This document shows positions 26,977 to 35,798 of a stretch of 64,000 nucleotides of DNA, one piece after another (position 1 is the stretch's first letter; every line of letters starts with the position of its first letter). This DNA comes from Sulfurisphaera tokodaii str. 7 (GTDB lineage: Archaea > Thermoproteota > Thermoprotei_A > Sulfolobales > Sulfolobaceae): NCBI RefSeq assembly GCF_000011205.1, contig NC_003106.2:2432001-2496000 (forward strand), read 5' to 3'. The notes under the pieces were generated by a model that saw nothing but the letters and a program-made list of their open reading frames with translations, did not search any database and was not told the origin of the DNA. A program made the position numbers and the translations under genes.

Positions 26977-27888
26977 ATGAGTATCGATGAGATAATTAAT
27001 AACCCAGAGATATTCAACAAGTTAGTTTCAAAAGTCTATGAACAAATTAAAAATGATATCATAATAAAAAGATTAGATAGTATAGAGGAATTAGCCAGAA
27101 CTACATATGATCATGTAGTTCTTATATGGGAAAAATTAGCAGATATTGAAAGTAAAATACAAAAATCTTATGAAATAATGGAAAATTATTCAAAACAGTT
27201 CTACGAAATTAATAAGAGGCTTGAAGAGTTAGAAAAGATTCTTCAAGATCATTCTAAGAGGCTTGAGGAAATAGAGAAGGCTCTTCAGGAACACTCTAAA
27301 TTACTTGAGGAGATGAATAAAGTATTGTTAGAACATACTAAACTTCTTGAAGAGCATTCTAGGAAATTTGATGAGGTAAATAAGAGGCTTGAGGAGCATA
27401 ATAAAATTCTCATGGAGCATGCGAAGATAATAGAAGAGCTTGTCAAGTCGATCGGAGAATTTAAGGATTATGTGGATAAAAGATTTACAAGACTAGAAAT
27501 AATGTTTAACTCATTTACGTCTAGGGCAGGTCACTACGTTGAAAGAACCATGTTAGAGTTATACAAAGAGGGATTAATATTTCATGGCATTAATGCTTCA
27601 AATATTAAACATGGTTTTATAGAAAGTAAGAAGAAAGGAAAGAAGTACTAAGTGGATTTCTACGAGACTAATGATTATATTTACATTTTTGAGATTAAGA
27701 ACTTGTGTGATGACACAGCAGCTATTGAGCAATTAGAGAACAGGAAGGAGGCTTTTGAAGAGAATTTTCCTGGGAAAAAGATTAAAATGTTTCTAGTTTG
27801 TAATTCAATACAAGATAAGATTAAGGAACTAGCAGAAAGTGAAGGTATAGTCGTAATAACTGGAAATGTGTTTACGCTTTCTGACTAA
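26977..27888 (+). pseudogene. DUF3782-like coiled-coil/nuclease gene interrupted by one stop codon
   Basis: The frame encodes an N-terminal helical part, a long coiled coil with repeats of LEEHxK (about 60-160) and then a PD-(D/E)XK-type nuclease start. At 27649-27651 a TAA falls in the middle of that domain (KKKGKKY stop VDFYE), and the same frame continues without a break to 27888 with YIFEIKNLCDD, whose ExK completes the nuclease motif. Restoring GAA for TAA would give one 303-residue protein. Sulfolobales carry many DUF3782 proteins of this plan. A TATA-like tttttatttt lies near 26946. Readthrough, or restart at GTG 27652, is possible. Confidence 0.7.
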
Positions 27889-28885
27889 CTTTCTTAACCT
27901 CTTTCTCCAACCAATACTCATTTAATATAAAAGTTATTGCCTCACCTTTCCTTCCCATTCTTCCAGTCCTTCCGATTCTGTGTATATAGGTTCTTAAATC
28001 CTGTGGTGCGTCAAAATTTATTACTTTTTCTACCAGTGGAATATCTAAACCTCTAGACGCCACATCAGTAGTTATTAACATGTCATATTCTCCTTCTCTA
28101 AATGCATCAATATTTCTATTTCTGACACTTTGTGGTAAATCTCCTCTTAACTCTATAGCGTTATCAAATAACCTAACTAGTTTTGCAACTCTGTTTCTTG
28201 TTCTTACGAAGACTATAACACCTTTATCTTTATTCTCTCTTAGAGCTTGAACTTTACTTCTCCAATCGTCCTTTACGTGAACAAATTTATGTTCTACGTT
28301 TGCCAATCCAATACAAGCCTCTATTTCTTCATAGTTAGTAATGAAATCTTTCACTACTTTTCTTATTTCCTCTGGTATAGTAGCTGAAAATAGTCCGGTA
28401 ATCTTCCTGTTGCTCGTTTGAGCTAAGATTATCTTTATGTCATCAATAAAACCCATTTCAAACATCAAGTCAGCTTCATCAATTATCACAATTTCAAAAG
28501 ATGATAGATCAATGACACCCTTACTCCACAAGTCAAGCAACCTTCCGGGAGTAGCTACAACAATATCAGCATTTCTAACTCTATTGATTTGTGCTTTGTA
28601 TGGCATTCCGCCATAAACTTCCGCAACTTTAGTATCCATATATCTTCCTATATCTCTGATGTGAGAGGCCACTTGTCTTGTTAGTTCTCTTGTAGGTGTT
28701 ACTACTAAACTTTTCATTCCTAGCTCAAGAATTGGTATAGCATAAGCTGCAGTTTTCCCGCTTCCAGTTTTTGCTCTCACTACAACATTTTTTCCTTGTA
28801 ACATCAAAGGAATTGTTTTTGATTGAACTTCTGTAAAATTTTTGAAACCCATTTCTCTAATTGCTTGTTCTATTTTTTCATTCAT
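27872..28885 (-). CDS. DEAD-box RNA helicase
   Basis: A 337-residue minimal helicase with two RecA-like domains and no extensions. Motifs in order: Q motif FTEVQSKTIP, I AKTGSGKT, Ia PTRELTRQ, Ib ATPGRLLD, II DEAD, III SAT, IV VIVFVRTRNR, V TTDVASRGLD and VI HRIGRTGRMG. It unwinds short RNA duplexes with ATP; archaeal members of this size act in RNA turnover, ribosome assembly or cold response. The 3' end overlaps the convergent broken nuclease gene by 17 bp. Confidence 0.95.
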   Translation of the reverse strand: MNEKIEQAIREMGFKNFTEVQSKTIPLMLQGKNVVVRAKTGSGKTAAYAIPILELGMKSLVVTPTRELTRQVASHIRDIGRYMDTKVAEVYGGMPYKAQINRVRNADIVVATPGRLLDLWSKGVIDLSSFEIVIIDEADLMFEMGFIDDIKIILAQTSNRKITGLFSATIPEEIRKVVKDFITNYEEIEACIGLANVEHKFVHVKDDWRSKVQALRENKDKGVIVFVRTRNRVAKLVRLFDNAIELRGDLPQSVRNRNIDAFREGEYDMLITTDVASRGLDIPLVEKVINFDAPQDLRTYIHRIGRTGRMGRKGEAITFILNEYWLEKEVKKVSQKA

Positions 28886-28972
28886 AAGGTATAACTCACA
28901 AAAAGTAAAATATAAAATTATGCATTCCCCAGTTAAACATTGGAGTAAAACAATCTATTCTAGTAAAGTAGT

Positions 28973-29554
28973 TTAGTTTGCAAAAAGTAAATGAAGGTTT
29001 TTCCTTCTATACTCAAGAATCCTGGAACTTATGCTTATAAAATCAGTTATTTCATCATTATTTAAATTAAAGATATGCGCTACTTCGTTGGCTGTTTCTT
29101 TCAAGAGTATTTTAGTTTGCTCGCAATCCAAAGACCTTACTATCTCAACTCCTTCACTATAACTTTCTCTATCACTCCATAATTTGAACCTAGTCACGGG
29201 TCTATTTATTATCTCCACTACGTAATATAAGGGTTTCCAGGCTGATAATGAGTGCCCATGATCTATTATATAAGCTGTATTATTATTGTCCACCATTACA
29301 TGCTCTTCCTTTAAGTCAATATTTAATAACCATTCCTCAAAAGCTAAAGCTCTTTTAATCTTATCTACATTTTTCGCTTTTCCATCTGATTTCTTTTGTA
29401 GAAGTTTCATTTTTAGACCTTCTTCTTTCGGAATTATTTCTAATACTGGCATGTCTAATACTCTCCCTATTCTTGATGAGAAGAGTTCTGCAATTACTTC
29501 ATATTTTGTATTAATATCATTCTCTTTCTTGTATTTCTTAATGAAAAATTGCAC
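28973..29554 (-). CDS. HipA-like kinase domain protein
   Basis: A 193-residue protein that resembles the HipA_2 kinase group. FFIKKYK near the N-terminus may supply the ATP-binding lysine, NTKYEVIAELFSSRIG corresponds to the NExxAxxLAxxLG helix, and LLNIDLKEEHVMV with YIIDHGHSL corresponds to the catalytic NxD and the metal-binding ID of the family. It is short for a kinase, lacking most of an N-lobe extension. Substrate unknown; HipA kinases phosphorylate protein or tRNA-synthetase targets. It is divergent from a LysO-like exporter gene (41-77 bp apart depending on start). Confidence 0.55.
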   Translation of the reverse strand: MQFFIKKYKKENDINTKYEVIAELFSSRIGRVLDMPVLEIIPKEEGLKMKLLQKKSDGKAKNVDKIKRALAFEEWLLNIDLKEEHVMVDNNNTAYIIDHGHSLSAWKPLYYVVEIINRPVTRFKLWSDRESYSEGVEIVRSLDCEQTKILLKETANEVAHIFNLNNDEITDFISISSRILEYRRKNLHLLFAN

Positions 29555-29631
29555 TTGGGTTAAAAGTTTTGCAATCTTAAAAAACTTACTAAAAGATGAA
29601 TATTTATACTCGTCCCTTACAATCCTACTTT

Positions 29632-30486
29632 ATGTATTTTCTTGTTCTATTCATATTACTTTACCTTGTGTTTATCCTTGTAGGCAGATTTATTAAACTT
29701 CCTTCTATAATATCTGATGTTGTAATAGTTTCTTTAATATTTACAATTTCATTCTGGGGTGGTAATGAGGTTAGTGGATCCCAGATTTTATATATCTTAT
29801 ATACTTCATTGCTAACCTCTATTGTAGTAGTTACAATTACTTATTTACTAGGATTATTCCTTACCGTCTCAAGCAAATCGGAATGGAAGAAGATTGATTT
29901 TAAATCACAATTAAAATATATATTACCCTTGATATTAGGTCTTCTTTTAGGGTTCTTTATAAAGGTAAAGATAAATTTTAATGAGATAATTGATTACGAA
30001 TTATATGCCTTAGTAATTGTTATAGGTATCCAAGTCGGTGAAAGTTTAAAGCTTGAGATATTAAAGAGAATTTCCGGATTAGCAATAGTTTCTATTTTAG
30101 TAGATGTTTTTGGAGCAATTATTTCAGCAATTCTTCTCTCACCTTTCTATCCTTTTAAAGAGATTTTGCTTACTACTCTTGGATCTGGATGGTATTCTTA
30201 TACGGGACCATTTTTAGCAAAATATTATGGTCCGACAATCGGGGTTTTTGCTTTTCTAGTAAACTTTTTAAGAGAACAGTTAACTTTCCTTCTAATTCCA
30301 TTATTTTTCAGAGTAAGAGCTTCTCCGATAGGGGCAATAGCTGTTGGTGGTGCTACAAGTATGGACGTTACCCTACCATTGTACGTTGATTTATTAGGTA
30401 ACGAATATGCGATCGGAGCGTTGATAAATGGGCTAATATTAACGTTATTAGTACCCATATTATTACCCCTGGTGGAGGTCCTATAA
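29632..30486 (+). CDS. LysO-family (DUF340) membrane exporter
   Basis: A membrane protein with eight hydrophobic segments. The C-terminal half carries the family signature: SGWYSYTGP, then FLREQLTFLLIPLF, then GGATSMDVTLPL. LysO of E. coli exports lysine; the archaeal substrate is inferred from that. The open frame begins at ATG 29596, but a good TATA box (atatttatact, 29599-29609) lies inside it and 28 bp before ATG 29632, so I favour the shorter start (284 residues). The stop overlaps the next start by 1 bp (TAATG), so the MFS gene downstream is co-translated. Confidence 0.78.
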   Translation: MYFLVLFILLYLVFILVGRFIKLPSIISDVVIVSLIFTISFWGGNEVSGSQILYILYTSLLTSIVVVTITYLLGLFLTVSSKSEWKKIDFKSQLKYILPLILGLLLGFFIKVKINFNEIIDYELYALVIVIGIQVGESLKLEILKRISGLAIVSILVDVFGAIISAILLSPFYPFKEILLTTLGSGWYSYTGPFLAKYYGPTIGVFAFLVNFLREQLTFLLIPLFFRVRASPIGAIAVGGATSMDVTLPLYVDLLGNEYAIGALINGLILTLLVPILLPLVEVL

Positions 30487-31604
30487 TGATGCTAAAGAAG
30501 ATTTTCATAGTATTTATTTCATCTTTGTCATTCTTCCTATCATATTTCTCAAGAATAGCATGGAGTATAGTATCAGTGTATTCTTCATTAAAACCAACAG
30601 TCATTGAAGACGGTATAATATTCTCACTTTTCTTTATTGGTTATATTATAGTCCAAATACCAGCTGGAATTTTATCAGATTATGTTTCACCCAAAATTAT
30701 AGCTCTTCTTAGCCTAGTAGGATTAGCACTATCATCTTTTATTTCTGGTATAGCATCAAATATACAAGAAGAATATTTCGGAAGTATTTTAATGGGATTA
30801 TCAGCTGGATGGATATATCCAGTTACTATAAAGATTTTATCCCTAAGTTTTTCTAAGCAAGAACTGCCTGTTGCAATAGGTTATTATAGTTTAGCATGGC
30901 CACTATCTATAGTTCTAGCCGGGCTTATCTTACCATGGATAAGTATTAATTTTGGTTGGAGATCTTCTTACTATATTATTTCGTTTGTTTCTCTTATTAC
31001 AGCCTTTATGTTTATCTTCATAAGAAGTAGAAAAGGAGAACAAAGTAAACGAGAAATAATTGTGAAGGACAAAAATGTGATTATTATAAGTTTAGCAGGT
31101 TTTCTATTCTTTTTAGCATATTGGATAATTACTTTGTATGCTTACAAGTACTTTTTGTTTATAGGCCTCAACGATTATTTGGCTGGTATTGCGTATTCTC
31201 TGCTTGCATTAGCTGGTATACCATCTACGATAATTGCAGGATATATTATAAGAAGTTTAGGAGTGAAGATTACACTTTCTCTTTTTGAGCTCTTTTACGG
31301 GACTTTAACCTTTTCTCTCTCTTTCCTTACTCTTCCAATTTACATAATGACCATATCAAGTATTATGGGGTTTGTTCGTTTTGTTATTACACCAGCTAAC
31401 TCAACAGCGGTTTCCTTAATAGGTGGGAATAAGGCTGGTAGCGTAACAGGCTTTGCGAATTTCTTTTGGCAAAGTAGTGGAATTATAGCACCAATAGTAG
31501 CATCTTTTATAATCCTATCAATGGGTTATTTTTCTCTCTGGATAATAAGTGGTTTAATTATAATGATTTCATCGTTAATTTATTTTTCTCTTCTAAAAAT
31601 TTAA
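30486..31604 (+). CDS. MFS transporter, 372 residues
   Basis: Twelve hydrophobic segments. The loop 2-3 region GILSDYVSPKIIALL is a weak form of the MFS motif GxLaDrxGrkxxl, and YIIRSLGVKI repeats it in the second half. The shortness suggests compact loops rather than truncation, since both halves are present. It starts inside the stop codon of the LysO-like gene, so the two carriers form a bicistronic unit, perhaps exporting and importing related compounds. The substrate is not known. Confidence 0.85.
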   Translation: MMLKKIFIVFISSLSFFLSYFSRIAWSIVSVYSSLKPTVIEDGIIFSLFFIGYIIVQIPAGILSDYVSPKIIALLSLVGLALSSFISGIASNIQEEYFGSILMGLSAGWIYPVTIKILSLSFSKQELPVAIGYYSLAWPLSIVLAGLILPWISINFGWRSSYYIISFVSLITAFMFIFIRSRKGEQSKREIIVKDKNVIIISLAGFLFFLAYWIITLYAYKYFLFIGLNDYLAGIAYSLLALAGIPSTIIAGYIIRSLGVKITLSLFELFYGTLTFSLSFLTLPIYIMTISSIMGFVRFVITPANSTAVSLIGGNKAGSVTGFANFFWQSSGIIAPIVASFIILSMGYFSLWIISGLIIMISSLIYFSLLKI

Positions 31605-31705
31605 CTATCTTCTTATCGTCAAAACTGATTATACTAGAAGAATCATTTTTCTATGCGTTAATTTTCATAAACTTTCATATAATAAAACTTCTCTATAATA
31701 GAAAA

Positions 31706-32263
31706 TTATTTAAAATTTAAAGCTCTTCCACAATGGGGGCAATATTTCCAGGTCCTTTCAACTCGCATTCCACAATGAGGGCATGAGTATTGGAAACCTT
31801 GATTTTCATAATACAGTATGATTTGTTGTACTCCACTAAGGATTTTATTCTCTTCCTCATAACTACCTAAAACGCTAGCCACATCAACTCCTGCTAAAGC
31901 ACCTGAAAATAAAGCGAATAAGGAACTGTGTAAAAATTCATCAGTTATTCCTAGCCCAGTATTTAATCCAGCTCTTTCTAGCTCAACTCTCCCATTTGTT
32001 ATACCACTTTCTATAAGGATAAAATTAGATGATTGACAAATCTTAATTGTATAATAATGGCTTCTAATACCTACTGCGTGAACTTGTAATACTATTATAT
32101 TAGGACTATAAGTAGAATAAACTCTATATCCTTGTCCTCTTAAATAAAGGACTAAATCTTTACTTAACTCTTTTGTATTTAACGGTCTATAAAGAGGTAA
32201 CTGTATTACTTTTGTGCCAATTCCTACGGGTTGGCAAATATAAGAATAAATTGGATTATTCAC
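31706..32263 (-). CDS. Zinc-ribbon protein, 185 residues
   Basis: The C-terminus is a classical double-knuckle zinc ribbon, YSCPHCGMR and KYCPHCGRA, at about residues 160-183. The first 150 residues are a mixed alpha/beta domain I do not recognise (KVIQLPLYRPLNTKELSKDL, then SSLFALFSGALAGVDVASVL). It has no signal peptide. The ribbon could serve nucleic-acid or protein binding. It stands alone between convergent and divergent transporter genes. Confidence 0.65.
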   Translation of the reverse strand: MNNPIYSYICQPVGIGTKVIQLPLYRPLNTKELSKDLVLYLRGQGYRVYSTYSPNIIVLQVHAVGIRSHYYTIKICQSSNFILIESGITNGRVELERAGLNTGLGITDEFLHSSLFALFSGALAGVDVASVLGSYEEENKILSGVQQIILYYENQGFQYSCPHCGMRVERTWKYCPHCGRALNFK

Positions 32264-32338
32264 ATAGAATATTTTTCAAAAAGAAGTATATAATCTTAAC
32301 TAAAAGCTTATAGGGTATAGAATCAAATTTTTTATAGG

Positions 32339-33250
32339 TTGCTTCAGCTAATCATAATCTTTATCTTTCTGATCCTATCAGCTGAATTAATTTCTAGGGG
32401 AACTGAAAAACTAGAACCATTTATGGGACAAGGAATGGCTGGAGGTATTATAATGGGTTTATTGACAGCCTTACCAGAGACAATCTTTGTTATCGTGGCT
32501 AGTCTAAGAAATCAACCTTATGTAGCTTTGGGTTCAGCTATTGGGGGAAACGTTTTACTTTTCACATTTGGCATAGGTTTTCTAGGTATTTATTTCTATT
32601 TAAGATGGAGAAAAAATCTGAGTATTAATGAGGATTATTCTGTTGAAGAAAGATTCCTTATAATGACTACAATAGCTTTAGCAATCATACTCTTCTATGG
32701 TCATCTTAATGTATATACTGCAATTCCTTTACTAGGAATTTACTTATATTATGCAATATATAGGGTTAGGAAATTTGCAAAAGAGGATAGAGATATAAAT
32801 GAGAAAGAGGTTCTGAAAGCAGCTATTTATTTAGTTATAGGGGCATTTATTCTCATCATATTTTCTGATCCTTTCGTAGAAGAATTAGCATCTTTATCTA
32901 AACAACTAGGAGTTCCAACTGTTTGGTTAGCCCTTATTATTTCACCACTAGCTGGTGAAATAGAAGAAACACTCTCAGCAATAAGATTAGCACACTCATA
33001 TGAAGCTGGAGGATCTTTAGCCATATTTGATTTTGTTGGCAGTAAAATACAAAATGGCACAGTACTTCTAGGAATAATAGGCTTGTTTTCTGATATATCG
33101 ATAATGCCTGGATTAAATGAACTCATAGCTACGTTAGTTGTTAATGTAATAGCCATAATGATTCTTATGGATAAAAAATTAGGAGTTAAAGAAAGCATAG
33201 TCTTGCTATTTCTTTATTTTCTAATAGCCACTATGACCTTATATCTATGA
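32339..33250 (+). CDS. Ca2+/cation antiporter (CaCA superfamily)
   Basis: A 303-residue protein with about ten transmembrane segments in two homologous halves. The alpha-1 repeat is GIIMGLLTALPETIFVIVAS (with Pro-Glu-Thr in place of Pro-Glu-Leu) and the alpha-2 repeat is ISPLAGEIEETLSAIRLA. Glutamates in both repeats line the cation path of Na+/Ca2+ exchangers. The start is TTG 32339, backed by a TATA-like gcttatagggta (32305-32316) about 27 bp upstream. It would export Ca2+ or another cation in exchange for Na+ or H+. Confidence 0.8.
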   Translation: MLQLIIIFIFLILSAELISRGTEKLEPFMGQGMAGGIIMGLLTALPETIFVIVASLRNQPYVALGSAIGGNVLLFTFGIGFLGIYFYLRWRKNLSINEDYSVEERFLIMTTIALAIILFYGHLNVYTAIPLLGIYLYYAIYRVRKFAKEDRDINEKEVLKAAIYLVIGAFILIIFSDPFVEELASLSKQLGVPTVWLALIISPLAGEIEETLSAIRLAHSYEAGGSLAIFDFVGSKIQNGTVLLGIIGLFSDISIMPGLNELIATLVVNVIAIMILMDKKLGVKESIVLLFLYFLIATMTLYL

Positions 33251-33266
33251 ACAAAAATGTACTTTT

Positions 33267-33611
33267 ATGAGTGCGAGTGATCATTTAGCAAACAAGAGGA
33301 CATTTTTAGCATGGGTCAGAACAGCGATAGCCTTAATGGGTTTTGGTTTCGTAATTGCAAAGTTTCAAATTTTTCTTCACATCTTGGCACATCAACCCTT
33401 AACTTCAACAACTCTGTTAGGCGGTGTAATAATGATAATTATGGGAATAGCAACCTTGCTTTACGGTTTTTATGAATATATTCAGCAAGAAAAAGAGCTA
33501 GAACGAAAACAGTTCAGTCCTAGATTAACTCCAATGATTATTTACACATCTTTACTTACAGTATTGGCAATAGCTTTAGTAGTTAGCCTATACTTAAGTA
33601 CTGGGATTTAA
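33267..33611 (+). CDS. DUF202 (YidH-like) membrane protein
   Basis: A 114-residue protein with three hydrophobic segments. The N-terminal signature ANKRTFLAWVRTAIALMGFG is the DUF202 family motif (xxxRtxLAWxRTalal). The role of the family is unknown; it often accompanies transporters. It starts 16 bp after the cation exchanger, so it is likely in the same operon. Its stop overlaps the convergent SelB-like gene by 18 bp. Confidence 0.85.
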   Translation: MSASDHLANKRTFLAWVRTAIALMGFGFVIAKFQIFLHILAHQPLTSTTLLGGVIMIIMGIATLLYGFYEYIQQEKELERKQFSPRLTPMIIYTSLLTVLAIALVVSLYLSTGI

Positions 33612-34454
33612 TTCTGTGTATCCAAATACTCTAGGAGTTTTTGGTTTTGCATTAACGTTGATTATTATTCCCCTTTCTATTGTCTCTGGAATTTCTCCGT
33701 TTAAAACAATTTCGTCTCCGGAAATGCTACCCATCACTTTAAATCCTCCAGCTACCACATGAACGTTTTGTGCCTCAGAAGACCATTTAAACTTCATATA
33801 TTTTACTCTATTAACGAGTTTAATCCCAGGTTTTATTAACGCAGTTACACCTTCAATATCTTCTAATTTAACATTTCTAAGTGCAAATCCTATCCTTGTA
33901 CCGGGCAAAACACCTTCTTGGTCTTCATCAAGTACTTGTATGCTTTTTACTTCTACTTCTTTTTTCATCGGAAGAGCAATTAACTTATCATGAACATTTA
34001 CTTGAGTTAAAGCAAAACCTAATACTACTACACCAACTCCCTTAACGTTAAATGTCCTATCAATATAAACATAACCTCTATCCTTTACCTCAACATCTTC
34101 CTCCTTAAATTCACTAACCATGGAGGAAATAGAAAGTTCTTTAAATACCTTGTTAAACGTCTCAGTGTCATCTGGCAAAACTATTCCTCTAATTCCAGAG
34201 GCTTCCGCCATTAATGCTAACTCACCTTCTACTGCAGTGATCTTTGGCATTCTAAGGTAGAAGAAACTTGATAGGGATAGAGCTTCAGCTTGATCAAGAA
34301 TTTTTTGCGGAGAAGGAACTAGGATAGACCTAACTAAATCACCAATTTTCTTATAGTATATCTGGTTCTCAGTCTTCTTTCCTAGTTTCTCAGCTAAACT
34401 TAAGGCGTCTTTTTCATCTGATGAAAGCACTGTGATTATTGAACCCTTAAGCAT
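33594..34454 (-). CDS. SelB/EF1A-like protein lacking a functional G domain
   Basis: A 286-residue protein. The first 120 residues take the place of a GTPase domain but show none of the G1-G4 motifs (no GxxxxGK, DxxG or NKxD). From about 128 onward an EF-Tu domain II is clear: YVYIDRTFNVKGVGVVVLGF, then VKSIQVLDEDQEGVLPGTRIGFAL, followed by a domain III-like barrel. This fits the archaeal SelB-like proteins (aSelBL) reported to have lost GTP-binding residues. Sulfolobales are not known to use selenocysteine, so another translation or RNA role is likely. It is monocistronic. Confidence 0.65.
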   Translation of the reverse strand: MLKGSIITVLSSDEKDALSLAEKLGKKTENQIYYKKIGDLVRSILVPSPQKILDQAEALSLSSFFYLRMPKITAVEGELALMAEASGIRGIVLPDDTETFNKVFKELSISSMVSEFKEEDVEVKDRGYVYIDRTFNVKGVGVVVLGFALTQVNVHDKLIALPMKKEVEVKSIQVLDEDQEGVLPGTRIGFALRNVKLEDIEGVTALIKPGIKLVNRVKYMKFKWSSEAQNVHVVAGGFKVMGSISGDEIVLNGEIPETIERGIIINVNAKPKTPRVFGYTELNPST

Positions 34455-34916
34455 ATGTGTTAGTTATGTAACACGGTTAAATATTTGACTAAATTATATG
34501 CATCTTATAAGCTCTTAGTTATTAATCTAAAGTACCTCTTCATTATATGTCAAAACTCTTTATGCCCAATTTTATTATATATAGTAAAGCTTGTTATACT
34601 TTTTCTCCCTAATATAGGCATAACCAGGTTAAAGAGTTTAATATTTACCATCTTTGTGTTAAAATTTTCTAAGTTTTCATAAACTAAAGTAAAAATACCA
34701 GAATTTTATAGTTAATAAAATCTTTTTATATGTATAATTTTAATTAGATATGTACTATATTTACCAAATTTATGTTAAATAAGATATAATACACAAAATT
34801 TTCTAGTAAAATCTATAACTTTTGCTCTTTTTATATCATATTTATAAATTTTGTGTATAATGCTGTTTAACTAAAAGTTTAAAAATCGTATAATTCTCAA
34901 AAGATTTCGACCAAAT
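34455..34916. other. Intergenic region with a 13-bp inverted repeat
   Basis: This AT-rich region precedes the interrupted beta-propeller gene. ATACACAAAATTT (34789-34801) and AAATTTTGTGTAT (34846-34858) form a perfect 13-bp inverted repeat with 44 bp between arms, ending about 58 bp before the gene start. It could be an operator with looping. A TATA-like gtttaaaaa near 34878 serves ATG 34917. A 65-codon ORF at 34485-34682 is low-complexity and is not called. Confidence 0.45.
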
Positions 34917-35094
34917 ATGGATGCAAAGATTTTAGGTGTAATATTACTTATTGTAGGGTTAATTATAGGAATAGGAGTAGGATATGTCATCCATCAACCT
35001 GTAACAACGACAAAAATAGAATATAAAACTGTAATTCCTTCTAGTATGATTAATGAAACAACTACAACACTCACTATGAAATCGCCTTTAACTG
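34917..35094 (+). pseudogene. Interrupted PQQ-propeller gene, 5' part
   Basis: It encodes one transmembrane anchor (ILGVILLIVGLIIGIGVGYV) followed by a Thr-rich external linker (SSMINETTTTLTMKSPLT), then runs into the left end of an IS607 element and a chance stop at 35117. The 3' part resumes at about 37010. A deletion from G35095 to G37009 would join the two parts in frame, but sequence comparison suggests the element end lies a few bases further on. The start is ATG 34917, downstream of a TATA-like element. Confidence 0.65.
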
Positions 35095-35156
35095 GGCTGA
35101 ATCCTTCTTCATGTTAATAGAAATCTTTTTATATTCGTTTATTATCAACTAAATTT

Positions 35157-35798
35157 GTGGAGAGGCTGTTAAGACCTAAGGAGGCTTGCCAACTACTAGG
35201 AATTTCATACTCAACGCTCCTAAGGTGGATTAGGGAGGGCAAGATTAGGGCAGTAATGACTGAGGGTGGGAAGTATAGGATACCATACAGTGAGGTTAAG
35301 AAGTATTTGGAGAGGAGGGAGGAGATTAGGGCAGTAATTTACGCTAGGGTATCTTCAGCTAATCAAAAGGAGGACTTGGAAAGACAAATAAACTATTTAA
35401 CAAACTACGCAACAGCGAAAGGTTACAAAGTAGTTGAAGTCTTGAAGGACATTGCTAGTGGGTTAAATACGCAGAGGAAAGGTCTACTAAAACTGCTCAA
35501 ACTGGTCGAGAGCAGGAATGTCGACGTCGTTTTAATAACGTACAAGGACAGATTAACTAGGTTCGGGTTCGAATACTTAGAGGAGTTCTTTTCAGCCATG
35601 GGAGTTAGGATAGAGGTAGTTTTCGGTGAAGAGCCAAAGGATGCAACGCAAGAACTCGTGGAGGATCTGATCTCAATCATAACATCGTTCGCAGGGAAGA
35701 TCTACGGGATGAGGAGCCACAAGAAGACGCTGTTTATACAAGGTGTAAAAAACCTAATAGGTGAGTTAAGTGGAGAGGACAGTAAAGTTGAGGGTTAA
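35157..35798 (+). CDS. IS607 serine recombinase (TnpA)
   Basis: A 213-residue transposase. Residues 1-55 form a MerR-like helix-turn-helix (KEACQLLGISYSTLLRWIRE, then TEGGKYRIPYSEVKKYL). The catalytic domain of the small serine recombinase follows: VIYARVSSANQKEDLERQI holds the nucleophilic serine, and TYKDRLTRFGFEYLEEFF the conserved arginine region. This N-terminal position of the DNA-binding domain is diagnostic of IS607. The start is GTG 35157 with a TATA-like tttttatattc 25 bp upstream. It looks intact. Confidence 0.93.
   Translation: MERLLRPKEACQLLGISYSTLLRWIREGKIRAVMTEGGKYRIPYSEVKKYLERREEIRAVIYARVSSANQKEDLERQINYLTNYATAKGYKVVEVLKDIASGLNTQRKGLLKLLKLVESRNVDVVLITYKDRLTRFGFEYLEEFFSAMGVRIEVVFGEEPKDATQELVEDLISIITSFAGKIYGMRSHKKTLFIQGVKNLIGELSGEDSKVEG

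Noticed and set aside
34485-34682. 65-codon hydrophobic ORF upstream of the propeller gene
   Set aside because: Low-complexity AT-rich translation, no TATA box at a fitting distance and no family features.
35095-35117. Last codons of the 66-codon ORF starting at 34917 as a complete small protein
   Set aside because: The tail is element sequence; the anchor and Thr-rich linker make sense only as the start of the interrupted propeller protein.
35564-35576. tRNA T-loop-like gggttcgaatac
   Set aside because: It lies inside the serine recombinase reading frame and there is no cloverleaf around it.
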